The notes below the pieces were generated by a model. The model saw only the letters and a program-made list of their open reading frames with translations. It did not search any database and had not been told where the DNA came from. Made by a program: the position numbers and the translations under genes. From assembly GCF_036421915.1 (NCBI RefSeq), contig NZ_JAZGOM010000011.1: a stretch of 64,000 bases of DNA. The stretch is one strand, 5' to 3'. Of this stretch, positions 43,309 to 52,703 are shown piece after piece; position 1 is the stretch's first letter, and every line of letters begins with the position of its first letter. Source of the stretch: Georgenia_A wangjunii (GTDB lineage Bacteria > Actinomycetota > Actinomycetes > Actinomycetales > Actinomycetaceae).

Positions 43309-43353
43309 TTGACCTCTCCGAGAAGCACGTGGTTGCGTATGGGTACGTTCCCA
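43309..43353 (+). promoter_or_regulatory. First mannosidase promoter region with putative LacI operator (site B)
   Basis: GTTGACCTCTCCG (43308-43320) matches the -35 region of site C almost exactly. The operator TGGGTACGTTCCCA (43340-43353) is 13 of 14 identical to site A. A clear -10 is not obvious. Confidence 0.55.
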
Positions 43354-43401
43354 CACGCTCACGCGGGAGCGGCGACCGGACTGCCGACGACGGAGTGGCT
43401 C

Positions 43402-46400
43402 ATGCACCGGACCCTGTACGACCTCACCCAGCGGATCGAGCGGACGCTCACCGAGCGCCTCGTGCCGGCCGTCTACAGCGCGACGGCCCCGGTGGAGGTG
43501 AGCGCCGTCGACCTGCCCGGTGAGCCCGTCCCGTTCGCCGAGGCGGCCGCGCTGCCGTACACCCCGTTCGCCGTCGGGCAGCCGTGGGGGCGGCCGTGGG
43601 GCACGACGTGGTTCCACCTCACCGGTGAGGTCCCCGCGGTGATGCGGGGGCGCCGTGTCGAGCTGCTCGTCGACCTCGGGTTCGAGCGCTCCGGCCCCGG
43701 CTTCCGCTCCGAGGGGCTCGCGTACACCCCCGACGGCGTGCCGATCAAGGGGATCGAGCCTCGGACGGCGTACGTGCCGGTCGCGCGGGCGGCGCGCGGC
43801 GGCGAGCGCGTCGACGTCTACGTCGAGGCCGCCGCGAACCCGCGGTTCCCGGGCACCGCGGAATCCGCCCTCGGGGACCTCGACACCGCCCCGCGGACGC
43901 CGCTCTACCGTCTCGACCAGGCCGAGCTCGCCGTCCTCGAGGAGGAGGTCCACGCCCTCGTCCTCGACGTCCGGGTGCTCCACGGGCTCGCGCTGGAGCT
44001 GGGCGAGGCCGACCCCCGGCGGCACGAGATCCGGCGCGCGCTCGAGGACATGCTCGACGGGCTCGACGTCGCGGACGTCGTCGGCGGGGCGGGCGCCGCC
44101 CGGGCGCGGCTCGCGCCCGTGCTCGCCGCGCCCGCCGCCGCCAGCGCGCACCGCGTCTCCGGCGTCGGGCACGCCCACATCGACTCCGCCTGGCTGTGGC
44201 CGGTGCGCGAGACGATCCGCAAGTGCGCGCGGACGTTCTCCAACGTCGTCGCGCTCGCCGAGGACTACCCCGACCTCGTCTTCGCGTGCTCCTCCGCCCA
44301 GCAGTACGCGTGGATGCGCGACCACCACCCGCACGTCTGGGCGCGCGTGCGGGAGAAGGTCGCCACCGGCCAGTTCCTCCCGGTCGGCGGGATGTGGGTG
44401 GAGTCGGACACGAACATGCCCGGCGGTGAGGCGACGGTCCGCCAGTTCACGCGCGGCAAGCGCTTCTTCGCCGACGAGCTCGGTGCCGAGCCGCGCGAGG
44501 TCTGGCTGCCCGACTCCTTCGGCTACTCCGGGGCGCTGCCCCAGCTCGCGCGCCTCGCGGGCTTCCGGTGGTTCCTCTCCCAGAAGATGTCGTGGAACGC
44601 CACGAACCCCTTCCCCCACCACACGTTCTGGTGGGAGGGCATCGACGGCACGCGAGTCTTCACCCACTTCCCGCCGGCGGACACGTACAGCGCCGAGCTC
44701 ACCGCCCGCGAGCTCGCCCACGGCGTGGAGAACTTCGCCGAGCACGGCCGGTCCACCCGCTCGCTCCTGCCGTTCGGCTACGGCGACGGCGGGGGCGGAC
44801 CCACGCGGGAGATCGTCGAGACGGCCCACCGGCTGGCCGACCTCGAGGGCTCCCCGCGGGTGCGGATCGAGACACCCGCGGCGTTCTTCGCCGCGGCCGA
44901 GGAGGAGTACCCCGACGCGGCGGTGTGGTCGGGGGAGATGTACCTCGAGCTCCACCGTGGCACGTACACGAGCCAGCACGAGATGAAGCGCGGGAACCGG
45001 CGCACCGAGCACCTCCTGCGCGAGGCCGAGCTGTGGGCCGCGACGGCGGCGGTGCGCGGCGGGCACGCGTACCCGTACGAGCGGTTCGACCGCGCGTGGG
45101 AGGAGACGCTCCTCCTCCAGTTCCACGACATCCTGCCGGGCAGCTCCATCGCCTGGGTCCACCGCGAGGCGCGGGGGACCTACGCCCGGCTCGCTGCCGG
45201 GCTCGAGGAGATCATCGACGGCGCGCTCGGTGCGCTCGCGGGCCCCGGCACGGAGCCGCTCGCCTTCAACGCGGCGCCGCACGAGCGGGCGGGCGTGCCG
45301 GCGCTCGGCGCGGCGGTGGCGGACGGCGAGCCGCTCGACGGCGGCCCGTCCCCGGCCGGCGGGGGACGGCCCGGGCAGACCCGCTGGGGCGTCGTCCCCG
45401 ACCGCACAGGCGTCGCCGTCGAGGTCACCGAGGACGACGGCGGGACGGTCCTCGACAACGGGCTCGTGCGCGTGCGGGTGGGACCCGACGGCACGCTCAC
45501 CGGCGTCCGGGACCTCGCCGCGGGCCGCGAGGTGCTCGCCCCGGGCGCCGCGGCCAACGTCCTCCAGCTCCACCCCGACACCCCCAACCGCTTCGACGCG
45601 TGGGACGTCGACGAGTTCTACCGCCGCCGCCGGCGCGACCTCACCACGGCGCTCGCGGTCGAGGTCGACCGCTCCGACGCCGCCCGCCCCGTCGTGCGCG
45701 TCCGCCGTGCCGACGGCGCGTCCACGTACGTGCAGACCCTCGCCCTGGCCGCCGGCTCCCGGGTGGTCGAGATGGTGGCCGACGTCGACTGGCACGAGAG
45801 CGAGACGCTCCTCAAGGTCGCGTTCCCCCTCGACGTCCACGCGGAGCGCTCGACGGCGGAGATCCAGTTCGGTCACGTCCACCGGCCCACGCACACGAAC
45901 ACCTCGTGGGACGCCGCGAGGTTCGAGGTCTGCGCCCACCGCTGGGTCCACGTCGCCGAGCCGGGATACGGCGTCGCCCTCGTCAACGACTCGACGTACG
46001 GCCACGACGTCACCCGCGCCGGGCCGGGGGATGCCCACGGCGCGGGCCCCACGACGGTCCGGCTCTCCCTCCTGCGCGCGCCCCGCTACCCCGACCCGCA
46101 GACCGACCAGGGGCACCACCGGCTCGCGTACTCCCTCGTCGTCGGCGCCGCGGTCGCCGACGCCGTCCGCGAGGGGTACCGGGCCAACCTCCCCGTGCGC
46201 CGGCGGACCGGCGCCGGCCCGGTCGCGCCGCTCGTCACGGTGAGCTCGCCGGCCGTCGTCGTCGAGTCCGTCAAGCTCGCCGACGACCGCTCCGGCGACG
46301 TCGTCGTGCGGCTGTACGAGTCGCTCGGCGGCCGGGCACGCACGCGCGTGGAGGCGGGGTTCGCCGTCGACCGGGCGTGGGTGTGCGACCTCCTCGAGCG

Positions 46401-46512
46401 CGAGGACGACGAGATCGCGGCGCTCGCCCCGCTCGCCGGGGAGGGGGACCGGCTCGAGCTGACGCTGCGGCCCTTCCAGGTCGTCACGCTGCGGCTGCGC
46501 CCGGCGGGGTAG
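43402..46512 (+). CDS. GH38 alpha-mannosidase with N-terminal beta domain
   Basis: This 1036-residue cytoplasmic retaining alpha-mannosidase removes mannose from oligosaccharides. It has an N-terminal beta-rich domain (about 1-230). The GH38 catalytic barrel follows with zinc ligands in GHAHIDSAWLWP (Asp261), nucleophile Asp371 in WLPDSFGYSG, and QFHDILPGSSI. The middle and C-terminal beta domains end ...LRPFQVVTLRLRPAG. The ATG at 43402 has GGAG eight bases upstream and starts MHRTLYDLTQRIERTL. An in-frame ATG at 43339 lies inside the operator and is not used. Length and order match the larger bacterial GH38 type. Confidence 0.92.
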   Translation: MHRTLYDLTQRIERTLTERLVPAVYSATAPVEVSAVDLPGEPVPFAEAAALPYTPFAVGQPWGRPWGTTWFHLTGEVPAVMRGRRVELLVDLGFERSGPGFRSEGLAYTPDGVPIKGIEPRTAYVPVARAARGGERVDVYVEAAANPRFPGTAESALGDLDTAPRTPLYRLDQAELAVLEEEVHALVLDVRVLHGLALELGEADPRRHEIRRALEDMLDGLDVADVVGGAGAARARLAPVLAAPAAASAHRVSGVGHAHIDSAWLWPVRETIRKCARTFSNVVALAEDYPDLVFACSSAQQYAWMRDHHPHVWARVREKVATGQFLPVGGMWVESDTNMPGGEATVRQFTRGKRFFADELGAEPREVWLPDSFGYSGALPQLARLAGFRWFLSQKMSWNATNPFPHHTFWWEGIDGTRVFTHFPPADTYSAELTARELAHGVENFAEHGRSTRSLLPFGYGDGGGGPTREIVETAHRLADLEGSPRVRIETPAAFFAAAEEEYPDAAVWSGEMYLELHRGTYTSQHEMKRGNRRTEHLLREAELWAATAAVRGGHAYPYERFDRAWEETLLLQFHDILPGSSIAWVHREARGTYARLAAGLEEIIDGALGALAGPGTEPLAFNAAPHERAGVPALGAAVADGEPLDGGPSPAGGGRPGQTRWGVVPDRTGVAVEVTEDDGGTVLDNGLVRVRVGPDGTLTGVRDLAAGREVLAPGAAANVLQLHPDTPNRFDAWDVDEFYRRRRRDLTTALAVEVDRSDAARPVVRVRRADGASTYVQTLALAAGSRVVEMVADVDWHESETLLKVAFPLDVHAERSTAEIQFGHVHRPTHTNTSWDAARFEVCAHRWVHVAEPGYGVALVNDSTYGHDVTRAGPGDAHGAGPTTVRLSLLRAPRYPDPQTDQGHHRLAYSLVVGAAVADAVREGYRANLPVRRRTGAGPVAPLVTVSSPAVVVESVKLADDRSGDVVVRLYESLGGRARTRVEAGFAVDRAWVCDLLEREDDEIAALAPLAGEGDRLELTLRPFQVVTLRLRPAG

Positions 46513-46602
46513 CGCCCGGTCGCGCGCACGGTCGGCCAGGGCCGTCGCGACCGCGCCGTCGGGGTGGGCCGTCACCGCGCCCGGCGGCGCTCCGGTCGGG
46601 CG

Positions 46603-47007
46603 TCAGGCGCTGCGCGTCGGGGCGTCCGGCGCGGTGCCCCGGGCGTCGACCGCCACGGAGCCGTCCGCCTCGAGGATCTCGACGATCTCCTCGATGTGGG
46701 TCACCTCGAGGAGGAAGCGCACGAGGTCCGGCGGGTCGATGAACTGCACCGGGTGGGGGTGGCGGTTCGCCAGGTGGGCGATGAGCGCGATGACCGTGGA
46801 GTCCATGAACGTGACGGCGCGGGTGTCGACCTCGACGGGCGAGGCGTGGCCCTTGGCGACGCGGACAGCCTCGGCGAGCTCGGCGTTCATGCTCGCGTCG
46901 ACCTGCCCGCACATCGTCATCCGCACGCGCTGCGGGGAGACGAGCACGGAGACAGACCCGGCCCCCTCCGCTGCCGAGGTGCTGAGCGGGTCACCGGTTC
47001 CGGGCAT
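46603..47007 (-). CDS. STAS-domain anti-sigma-factor antagonist-like protein
   Basis: This 134-residue protein has a STAS fold (about 20-120). The conserved TFMDSTVIALIAHLANR segment carries the Asp-Ser pair whose Ser is phosphorylated in SpoIIAA/RsbV-type antagonists. VRMTMCGQVDASMNAELAEAV forms the early strands. It would act in a partner-switching cascade, but no anti-sigma kinase gene is near. The ATG at 47007 is used; a GTG two codons upstream is also possible. It is convergent with the first mannosidase and divergent from the second, so it sits as an unrelated insert in the glycan island. Confidence 0.82.
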   Translation of the reverse strand: MPGTGDPLSTSAAEGAGSVSVLVSPQRVRMTMCGQVDASMNAELAEAVRVAKGHASPVEVDTRAVTFMDSTVIALIAHLANRHPHPVQFIDPPDLVRFLLEVTHIEEIVEILEADGSVAVDARGTAPDAPTRSA

Positions 47008-47161
47008 GATCACGCGGTCCTTCGCAGTCGTCGAGCTGGCCGTGCCTCGGGGAGGTGACGACCACCGAGGTGGGCACCGCTCGCCGTGAGCGCTGACCTA
47101 CATTACCGGCGGCGCGGGCCAGGGGGCGGCGAGCGCCCGCGGCCGCCCGCCCGGGTGGGCG

Positions 47162-47209
47162 TTGACCTCTCCGGGGGCCGCTCCCTAGGATCGTGTGGGA
47201 ACGATGTCA
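47162..47209 (+). promoter_or_regulatory. Second mannosidase promoter with putative LacI operator (site C)
   Basis: TTGACC (47162-47167), an 18-bp spacer and TAGGAT (47186-47191) form a good promoter. TGGGAACGATGTCA (47196-47209) covers the expected transcription start. Wider arms GTGTG and CACAC (47193-47212) add dyad symmetry. Confidence 0.6.
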
Positions 47210-47237
47210 CACGCGCAGCGCGGCGCTGGGAGGGTCT

Positions 47238-50189
47238 GTGGACAGGTCGACGCCGGACCCGCGCGCGCCGGTCGCGAATGCCCCGTCCGGCGCGCAACCA
47301 CCCGGACTCGACCGGCACGAGCGCCCCGTCGCGACGCCGGACCGCACCCTGCACATGGTGGGCCACGCCCACCTCGACCCGGTGTGGCTGTGGCCCTGGC
47401 AGGAGGGCTACCAGGAGGCGCGGGCGACGTTCTGGTCCGCGATCCACCGGATGGAGGAGTACCCGGACTTCGTCTTCACGAGCGACCAGGTGGTCCTCCT
47501 GTCGTGGGTGGAGGAGTCCGACCCGGAGCTGTTCGCGCGGATCCGCGCGCGGGTCGCCGAGGGGCGCTGGCAGGTCGCCGGCGGGTGGTGGGTGGAGCCT
47601 GACTGCAACATGCCCACCGGGGAGTCGTTCGTGCGCCAGGGGCTGTACGGCCAGCGCTACCTCGACGAGAAGTTCGGCGTGCACGCCACGGTGGGGATGA
47701 ACGTCGACCCGTTCGGCCACAACGCGATGCTCCCGCAGATCCTGCGCGGGCAGGGAATGGACTCCTACTGCTTCCTGCGCCCCGGCCCGCACGAGACCAC
47801 GCTCGCCGCGACGATGTTCTGGTGGCAGGCCCCGGACGGCTCCCGCGTGCTCGGCTACCGGATCCCTTACGAGTACTGCAGCTCCCCCGGTGAGGTGTCC
47901 GGGCAGACGGAGAAGGCGCTGGGGCAGGTCGGTGACCCGCGCACCGACGCGATGGTCTTCTACGGCGTCGGCAACCACGGGGGCGGGCCCACGCGGGCGA
48001 ACATCGACTCCATCTACCGCTACGACCGCATGGGCACGTTCGGGAGGATGACGATGTCGTCACCGCGGCGCTTCTTCGACGAGCTGGCCGCCCGGCGCGG
48101 ACCGGCCGGGATGGCCGAGCTGCCCGTCTGGCGTGACGATCTCCAGCACCACGCGCCGGGCTGCTACTCCGCGCACTCGGGCATCAAGGCGTGGCAGCGT
48201 CGGGCGCAGGCCGCCGTCCTGTCCGCCGAGCGCTGGGCGGCGGTGGGGGCGCTCGCGGGCGGGCTGGACTACCCCCGCGCGGACCTCGGCCGCGCGTGGA
48301 AGCAGGTGCTGTTCAACCAGTTCCACGACGTCATGCCGGGTTCGGCGATCGAGTCCGCCTACGACGACGCCCGCGACCAGCTCGGCGAGGCCGTCGCCAT
48401 CTCGAAGCGGATCATCACCCGCACGCACAACGTCATCGCCTCCCACGTCGGGGTCCCCCTCGAGGAGTCGACGCAGCCGGTCCTCGTCTTCAACCCCCAC
48501 CCGTGGCCGGTGACGACCGCCGTCGAGCTGCAGTACGGCGTGCAGCCGACGGGCGTGCACGTCGTCGACGGCGACGGCGCCCAGACCCCGTCCCAGCGGA
48601 TCCAGTCGACGGCGACGACGAGCGACAAGGGCCGCGGCGCGACGGCCTTCCAGGCGGAGGTGCCCGCTCTCGGGTACCGGCTCTACCGGCTGCGCGGGGG
48701 CCCGGCGCCGGCCGGCACCCCGTGGAGCACGGCGGCACCGGGCGCGCTGCGTGCGAGCGGGACCGTGCTGGAGAACGACCACCTGCGCGTCGAGGTGGAC
48801 CCGGGCACCGGGTGGCTCAGCTCGCTGCTCGACAAGCGGACCGGCGTCGACGTCGTCGGCGGGGCGGGCGCGGGCCGCGGGGTCCGCGACGGCGCGGCGG
48901 AGGGCGCCGGTGACGAGGCGGGTGCCGCCGCCAGGAGGCGCGGGCCGCACACCCAGGTGTGCGAGGACCCGACGGACACGTGGGGCCACCGCGTCGTCTC
49001 CTACGCCTGGCCCGGGGAGGAGATGCGCGTGCGGCGCGTGCTCCTGCGGGAGGAGGGGCCGCTGCGGGCGCGCCTGCGCGTCGAGCGGGAGTGGGGCCGC
49101 TCGACGCTGACGGAGGAGCTCGTCCTCGGGCACGACTCTGACGCGCTCGAGGTGCGCGTGACCATCGACTGGCGGGAGAAGGCGCACCTGCTCAAGATCC
49201 GGTTCCCGACGGCGCTCGCGGACCCGCGCGCGACGTACGAGATCCCCTTCGGCGCGATCGAGCGCCCGGTCGACGGCGCGGAGGAGCCCGCCCAGACGTG
49301 GGTCGATCTGAGCGGGACCGTCGGTGGCAGGCGTGCCGGCCTCGCCGTCGTCAACGACGCCAAGCACGCCTTCGACGTCTCGCCGGGGGAGGCGCCGAGC
49401 ATCGGCATGACCGCCGTGCGCAGCCCCGTCTACTCCTGGCACGACCCGCGCGAGCTCGACCCCGACGGCCTGTACGCCTACCAGGACCAGGGCGTGCAGA
49501 CCTTCCGCTACCTGCTCGTGCCGCACGGCGGCGCCTGGCGCGAGGCGGGCCTGGCGCGGCGCTCCGCCGAGCTGGGCTCGCCCGTGCGGGCGATGCTCGA
49601 GAGCTTCCACGCGGGTCCGCTCCCGGACCGGCTCAGCTTCGCAGCCGACGACGGCGGGCAGGTCATGATCACCGCCGTCAAGGGCAGCGAGGACGACGGC
49701 GTGCACGGGCCCGACCTCGTCGTGCGGGCCGTCGAGACGACCGGGCGACCGGCGCGGGCGCGGCTCGACCTCCCGGTGGCCGGGCGTGCGCTCGAGACCG
49801 ACTTCGGCGCGAGCCAGGTGCGGACGTTCCGCGTGCCGGCGGACCCGGCGGAGCCGGTACGCGAGGTCGACCTCGTCGAGTGGCCGCTCGAGGGCGAACC
49901 CGACCGGCCGCGTGGGCAGGGGGCGGCCGGAGCGCCGGAGGCGCCGGTGGCGGAAGCGCCGGACGCGGGAGCGGCGGGGGCGCGCGCGACGGGCACGCCG
50001 GACGGAGGGACGACGAGCGGCGGGGTCGCGCGAGAGCGCGCGCGGGCCGAGCTGCACGTCGAGCCGCTGCGCCAGGGGCCGCTCAAGCTCCGGGCGAGCG
50101 AGCAGGCGGACGACCACCCGGCGTCGGACGCGACGGAGCCGGCCGAGCGGCTCGCCCCTGAGCAGGGGGAGCTGCCCGCCGATGGCTGA
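47238..50189 (+). CDS. GH38 alpha-mannosidase, short N-terminus type
   Basis: This 983-residue second alpha-mannosidase starts directly with the catalytic barrel. Zinc-site motif MVGHAHLDPVWLWPW (Asp47), nucleophile Asp157 in NVDPFGHNAMLPQ, GVGNHGGGPTRANI and QFHDVMPGSAIE are present. Beta domains follow (about 400-880), then a charged, repetitive Gly/Ala tail of about 90 residues. It is clearly a different GH38 subgroup from the first enzyme and may have another linkage preference. The GTG at 47238 has GGGAGGG upstream; an earlier GTG falls in the operator. The stop overlaps the next start (ATGGCTGA), giving coupling. Confidence 0.92.
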   Translation: MDRSTPDPRAPVANAPSGAQPPGLDRHERPVATPDRTLHMVGHAHLDPVWLWPWQEGYQEARATFWSAIHRMEEYPDFVFTSDQVVLLSWVEESDPELFARIRARVAEGRWQVAGGWWVEPDCNMPTGESFVRQGLYGQRYLDEKFGVHATVGMNVDPFGHNAMLPQILRGQGMDSYCFLRPGPHETTLAATMFWWQAPDGSRVLGYRIPYEYCSSPGEVSGQTEKALGQVGDPRTDAMVFYGVGNHGGGPTRANIDSIYRYDRMGTFGRMTMSSPRRFFDELAARRGPAGMAELPVWRDDLQHHAPGCYSAHSGIKAWQRRAQAAVLSAERWAAVGALAGGLDYPRADLGRAWKQVLFNQFHDVMPGSAIESAYDDARDQLGEAVAISKRIITRTHNVIASHVGVPLEESTQPVLVFNPHPWPVTTAVELQYGVQPTGVHVVDGDGAQTPSQRIQSTATTSDKGRGATAFQAEVPALGYRLYRLRGGPAPAGTPWSTAAPGALRASGTVLENDHLRVEVDPGTGWLSSLLDKRTGVDVVGGAGAGRGVRDGAAEGAGDEAGAAARRRGPHTQVCEDPTDTWGHRVVSYAWPGEEMRVRRVLLREEGPLRARLRVEREWGRSTLTEELVLGHDSDALEVRVTIDWREKAHLLKIRFPTALADPRATYEIPFGAIERPVDGAEEPAQTWVDLSGTVGGRRAGLAVVNDAKHAFDVSPGEAPSIGMTAVRSPVYSWHDPRELDPDGLYAYQDQGVQTFRYLLVPHGGAWREAGLARRSAELGSPVRAMLESFHAGPLPDRLSFAADDGGQVMITAVKGSEDDGVHGPDLVVRAVETTGRPARARLDLPVAGRALETDFGASQVRTFRVPADPAEPVREVDLVEWPLEGEPDRPRGQGAAGAPEAPVAEAPDAGAAGARATGTPDGGTTSGGVARERARAELHVEPLRQGPLKLRASEQADDHPASDATEPAERLAPEQGELPADG

Positions 50190-52470
50190 CGGCGGCATCG
50201 ACGTCGGAGGTGCCCGCCTCTCGGTGGAGATCCTCCTCCCCGGTGCCCATGCAGAAGTGCAGACGGTGCCGCTGGTCCCGGGGCGCTCCCCCGCGGCGTC
50301 CCCCGCCCGCGATCGCCGCTCCGCCCTCCCCTGTCGTGATCATGCAGAAGCGCAGGCGGGCTCGGTCCGTCCCGCCGCGTTCGGTGCCGCAGACGTCGAC
50401 GCCTGCGACGGGACCGACCGTGATCCCCGTCCTCAGCCCGCGCGCGAGGGTGGTGCCGGGAAAGGTGGCCCGGCACTTCTGCATGATCACGTTGGGGTGC
50501 GGGGCGGCGCGGCGGGCGTTGAGGGTGCGGGCGAGAGTCACGACGGCGGGTGGGTGGGGGAGACGGGTGGGTTGCGTGTCCGGGTCGTCCTCTCGCCGGG
50601 CGAGCGCCTCGGGGGTGGCGGGGGTGGCCGGGCCGTGCGGCTCGACGTCGCGTGCGTCGCGGGAACCCCGCTCGAGGCGACGGTCCGGCTGCGCGTCGAC
50701 CTCCCGGGCGTCGACGCGCCGGAGTGGCTCATCCCCGGCCTCTTCTACGGCGAGAACCGCCCGGCCGGCAACGACCGCCCCTTCCCGCGCTTCGGCGTCG
50801 ACCCCGACGACCCGGCCGGCATGACGAGCCCGACGTGGGAGTTCCGGGCGGACCGGGCCGCCACGCCGGCCGTCTTCGTCTGGGGCGGCGCGGGCGGCAT
50901 CGCGCTCCGCACGGGCGAGACGAGCGCCGTCGGCCTGACGGGCGTCGGCTTCGCCCACGCCGACCGGACGGCGAGCGTGTGGCTGAGCTACCCCTTCCGC
51001 GAGACGCCCGTCTCGTACGACGGCTCCGCCGACGCCCTCCCGCCCGTCACGGCCGGGCACCGCTGGGAGCCGGGCGAGGAGGCGACGCTCACCGCGGCCC
51101 TCCACGACGTCGGCACCGACCGGCACGCCTACGCCCTCGTCCTCCGTGCGTGCGCCGAGGCCGCGCGCGCGAGCGACCCGGTGGCGCCGTGGGTGCGCGT
51201 GAGCGAGGCCGCCGACATCGCCGCCGAGGGGCTCCTGCGCTGGCACTACGACCCGGACCCCGGCGTGCTGCTCGAGACGGTCGGCTTCGACCGGGGCATC
51301 GGCGGGCAGGACGGGCGCGCCGTCGACCGGCAGGCGATGCACGTCGGCTGGGTCTCGGGCGTCCCCTGGGCGTACGCGCTCCTCGCGCACGGGCTCCGGA
51401 CCGGGCGGCGCGACGAGGTCGTGGCCGCCCGCGCCGTCATCGACTTCGTCTGCTCCGAGCTCTCGCCGTCGGGCACGTTCTGGGGCGTCTGGTACCGCGA
51501 GCACGGGTGGCGCGCGAGCTGGAGCCCCCTGCCGGACGGGCTCCACGCGCGCACGCTGGGGGAGGCCACGCTCTTCCTCCTGCGTGCCCTCGACCTGGCC
51601 GGGGGCGCTGGGAGCGGTCGCGGCACGGGAGCGGGCGCGGGTCCACCGGGCGGGTACCTCGACGCGGACGAGGACGACGACGCCCGCCGCACCCGGTGGC
51701 GCGCGGTCGCCCGCTCGAACCTCGACGCGCTCGTCCGCCGGCAGCGGCCCGACGGCAACCTCGGCGCCATCCACCACGCGCGCACGGGTGAGGTGCTCGC
51801 GTGGGAGGGCACGGCCGGGCTCACGTGGGTCGCGGCCTTCGCCGAGGCGCACGCCCTCGACGACGACGGCCGCTACCTCGCCGCGGCGCAGCGGGCGGGG
51901 GAGTACTACGCGCGGTTCGTCGAGGCGGAGCTCATCCACGGCGCACCCGAGGACGTCGGCCTCGCGCCGACGTCGGAGGACGGGTACGCGGCGGTCATGG
52001 CCTACGTCGCGCTCCACCGGCGGACGGGAGCACGCCGCTGGCTCGACCTCGCGCGCCGGGCGGCGGACTGGATGCTCACCTTCCGTTACACGTACAACGT
52101 CGACTTCCCGCCCCGCACGCCGCTCGGCGTCTACGGGTTCGCCTCGCGCGGCGCGGACCAGGCCTCGCCGTCCAACCAGCACCTGCACGCCTACGGCCTC
52201 GTGTGCACCGAGGAGCTGCTCACGCTCGCGGACGCGCTCGGCGACGACCACTACGCCGAGCGCGCCCGGGAGACGCTCGCGTGCTTCCGCCAGCTCCTGC
52301 CCGTGGCCGACGGCGACGTCAACGCCTACCGCGGCATGATCACCGAGCGGTACTACCAGACGGCGTGCTTCCAGCCGAAGGGGATGGTGCTCGGGCTCTC
52401 GCACGCGTGGAGCGTGGGGGTGCTGCTCCTCGCCTGCGAGCAGGTCATCGCGCGCGGCCCGACGACGTAG
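50182..52470 (+). CDS. Glycosidase-like protein with (alpha/alpha)6-barrel and repeat-derived insertion
   Basis: This 762-residue protein begins with ARLSVEILLPG. About 90 low-complexity residues (roughly 22-110) follow that translate a dispersed palindrome, then a beta-sandwich (about 130-330). A helical toroid domain (about 335-762) has WASW-type and Trp/Tyr-rich motifs such as FWGVWYREHGWRASWSPLPDG and RRQRPDGNLGAIHHARTG. The helical part resembles six-hairpin glycosidases, but I cannot name a GH family. The ATG at 50182 overlaps the mannosidase stop, and the frame is continuous through the insertion. It would be co-expressed with the second mannosidase. Confidence 0.7.
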   Translation: MADGGIDVGGARLSVEILLPGAHAEVQTVPLVPGRSPAASPARDRRSALPCRDHAEAQAGSVRPAAFGAADVDACDGTDRDPRPQPAREGGAGKGGPALLHDHVGVRGGAAGVEGAGESHDGGWVGETGGLRVRVVLSPGERLGGGGGGRAVRLDVACVAGTPLEATVRLRVDLPGVDAPEWLIPGLFYGENRPAGNDRPFPRFGVDPDDPAGMTSPTWEFRADRAATPAVFVWGGAGGIALRTGETSAVGLTGVGFAHADRTASVWLSYPFRETPVSYDGSADALPPVTAGHRWEPGEEATLTAALHDVGTDRHAYALVLRACAEAARASDPVAPWVRVSEAADIAAEGLLRWHYDPDPGVLLETVGFDRGIGGQDGRAVDRQAMHVGWVSGVPWAYALLAHGLRTGRRDEVVAARAVIDFVCSELSPSGTFWGVWYREHGWRASWSPLPDGLHARTLGEATLFLLRALDLAGGAGSGRGTGAGAGPPGGYLDADEDDDARRTRWRAVARSNLDALVRRQRPDGNLGAIHHARTGEVLAWEGTAGLTWVAAFAEAHALDDDGRYLAAAQRAGEYYARFVEAELIHGAPEDVGLAPTSEDGYAAVMAYVALHRRTGARRWLDLARRAADWMLTFRYTYNVDFPPRTPLGVYGFASRGADQASPSNQHLHAYGLVCTEELLTLADALGDDHYAERARETLACFRQLLPVADGDVNAYRGMITERYYQTACFQPKGMVLGLSHAWSVGVLLLACEQVIARGPTT
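50243..50491. repeat. Dispersed palindrome units inside a coding region
   Basis: Units occur at 50243-50260 (partial), 50335-50353 (CGTGATCATGCAGAAGCGC) and, inverted, 50471-50491 ending GCATGATCACG. They lie within the 5' part of the 50182-52470 gene without breaking its frame. Confidence 0.65.
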
Positions 52471-52703
52471 GCCCGACGGCGCCGTCAGTGGCCCCGACGG
52501 GCGTCGTCTGGACCGGGCCGGGCGGTCGACAGCCCGCCGCGGCGGTGGGAGTGTGAGCCGACAGGCAGTGGCGGCGTCGCCGGGCCCGCGGTGGCGCGCC
52601 CTCGGCGCCCCGCCGGCGCACGCCGACCAGGCAGGCGCCGTGCTCGCGAAGGAGACCTCGTGGTGGAGGAGGCGGCATGACCGTCCCGGAGCGCGCCCGA
52701 TGA
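52471..52703 (+). other. Leader region of the ribokinase-family gene with tiny frames
   Basis: This gap precedes the kinase ATG at 52700. A strong GGAGGAGG site serves an ATG at 52677 that encodes only eight residues and stops at the kinase start (ATGA). A GTG at 52661 with AAGGAG gives another tiny frame. They may couple translation, or be remnants of a lost gene. Confidence 0.35.

Noticed and set aside
43339..43341. In-frame ATG as the start of the first GH38 gene
   Set aside because: It lies within the putative operator and lacks a ribosome-binding site. The ATG at 43402 has a Shine-Dalgarno and begins the recognisable protein.
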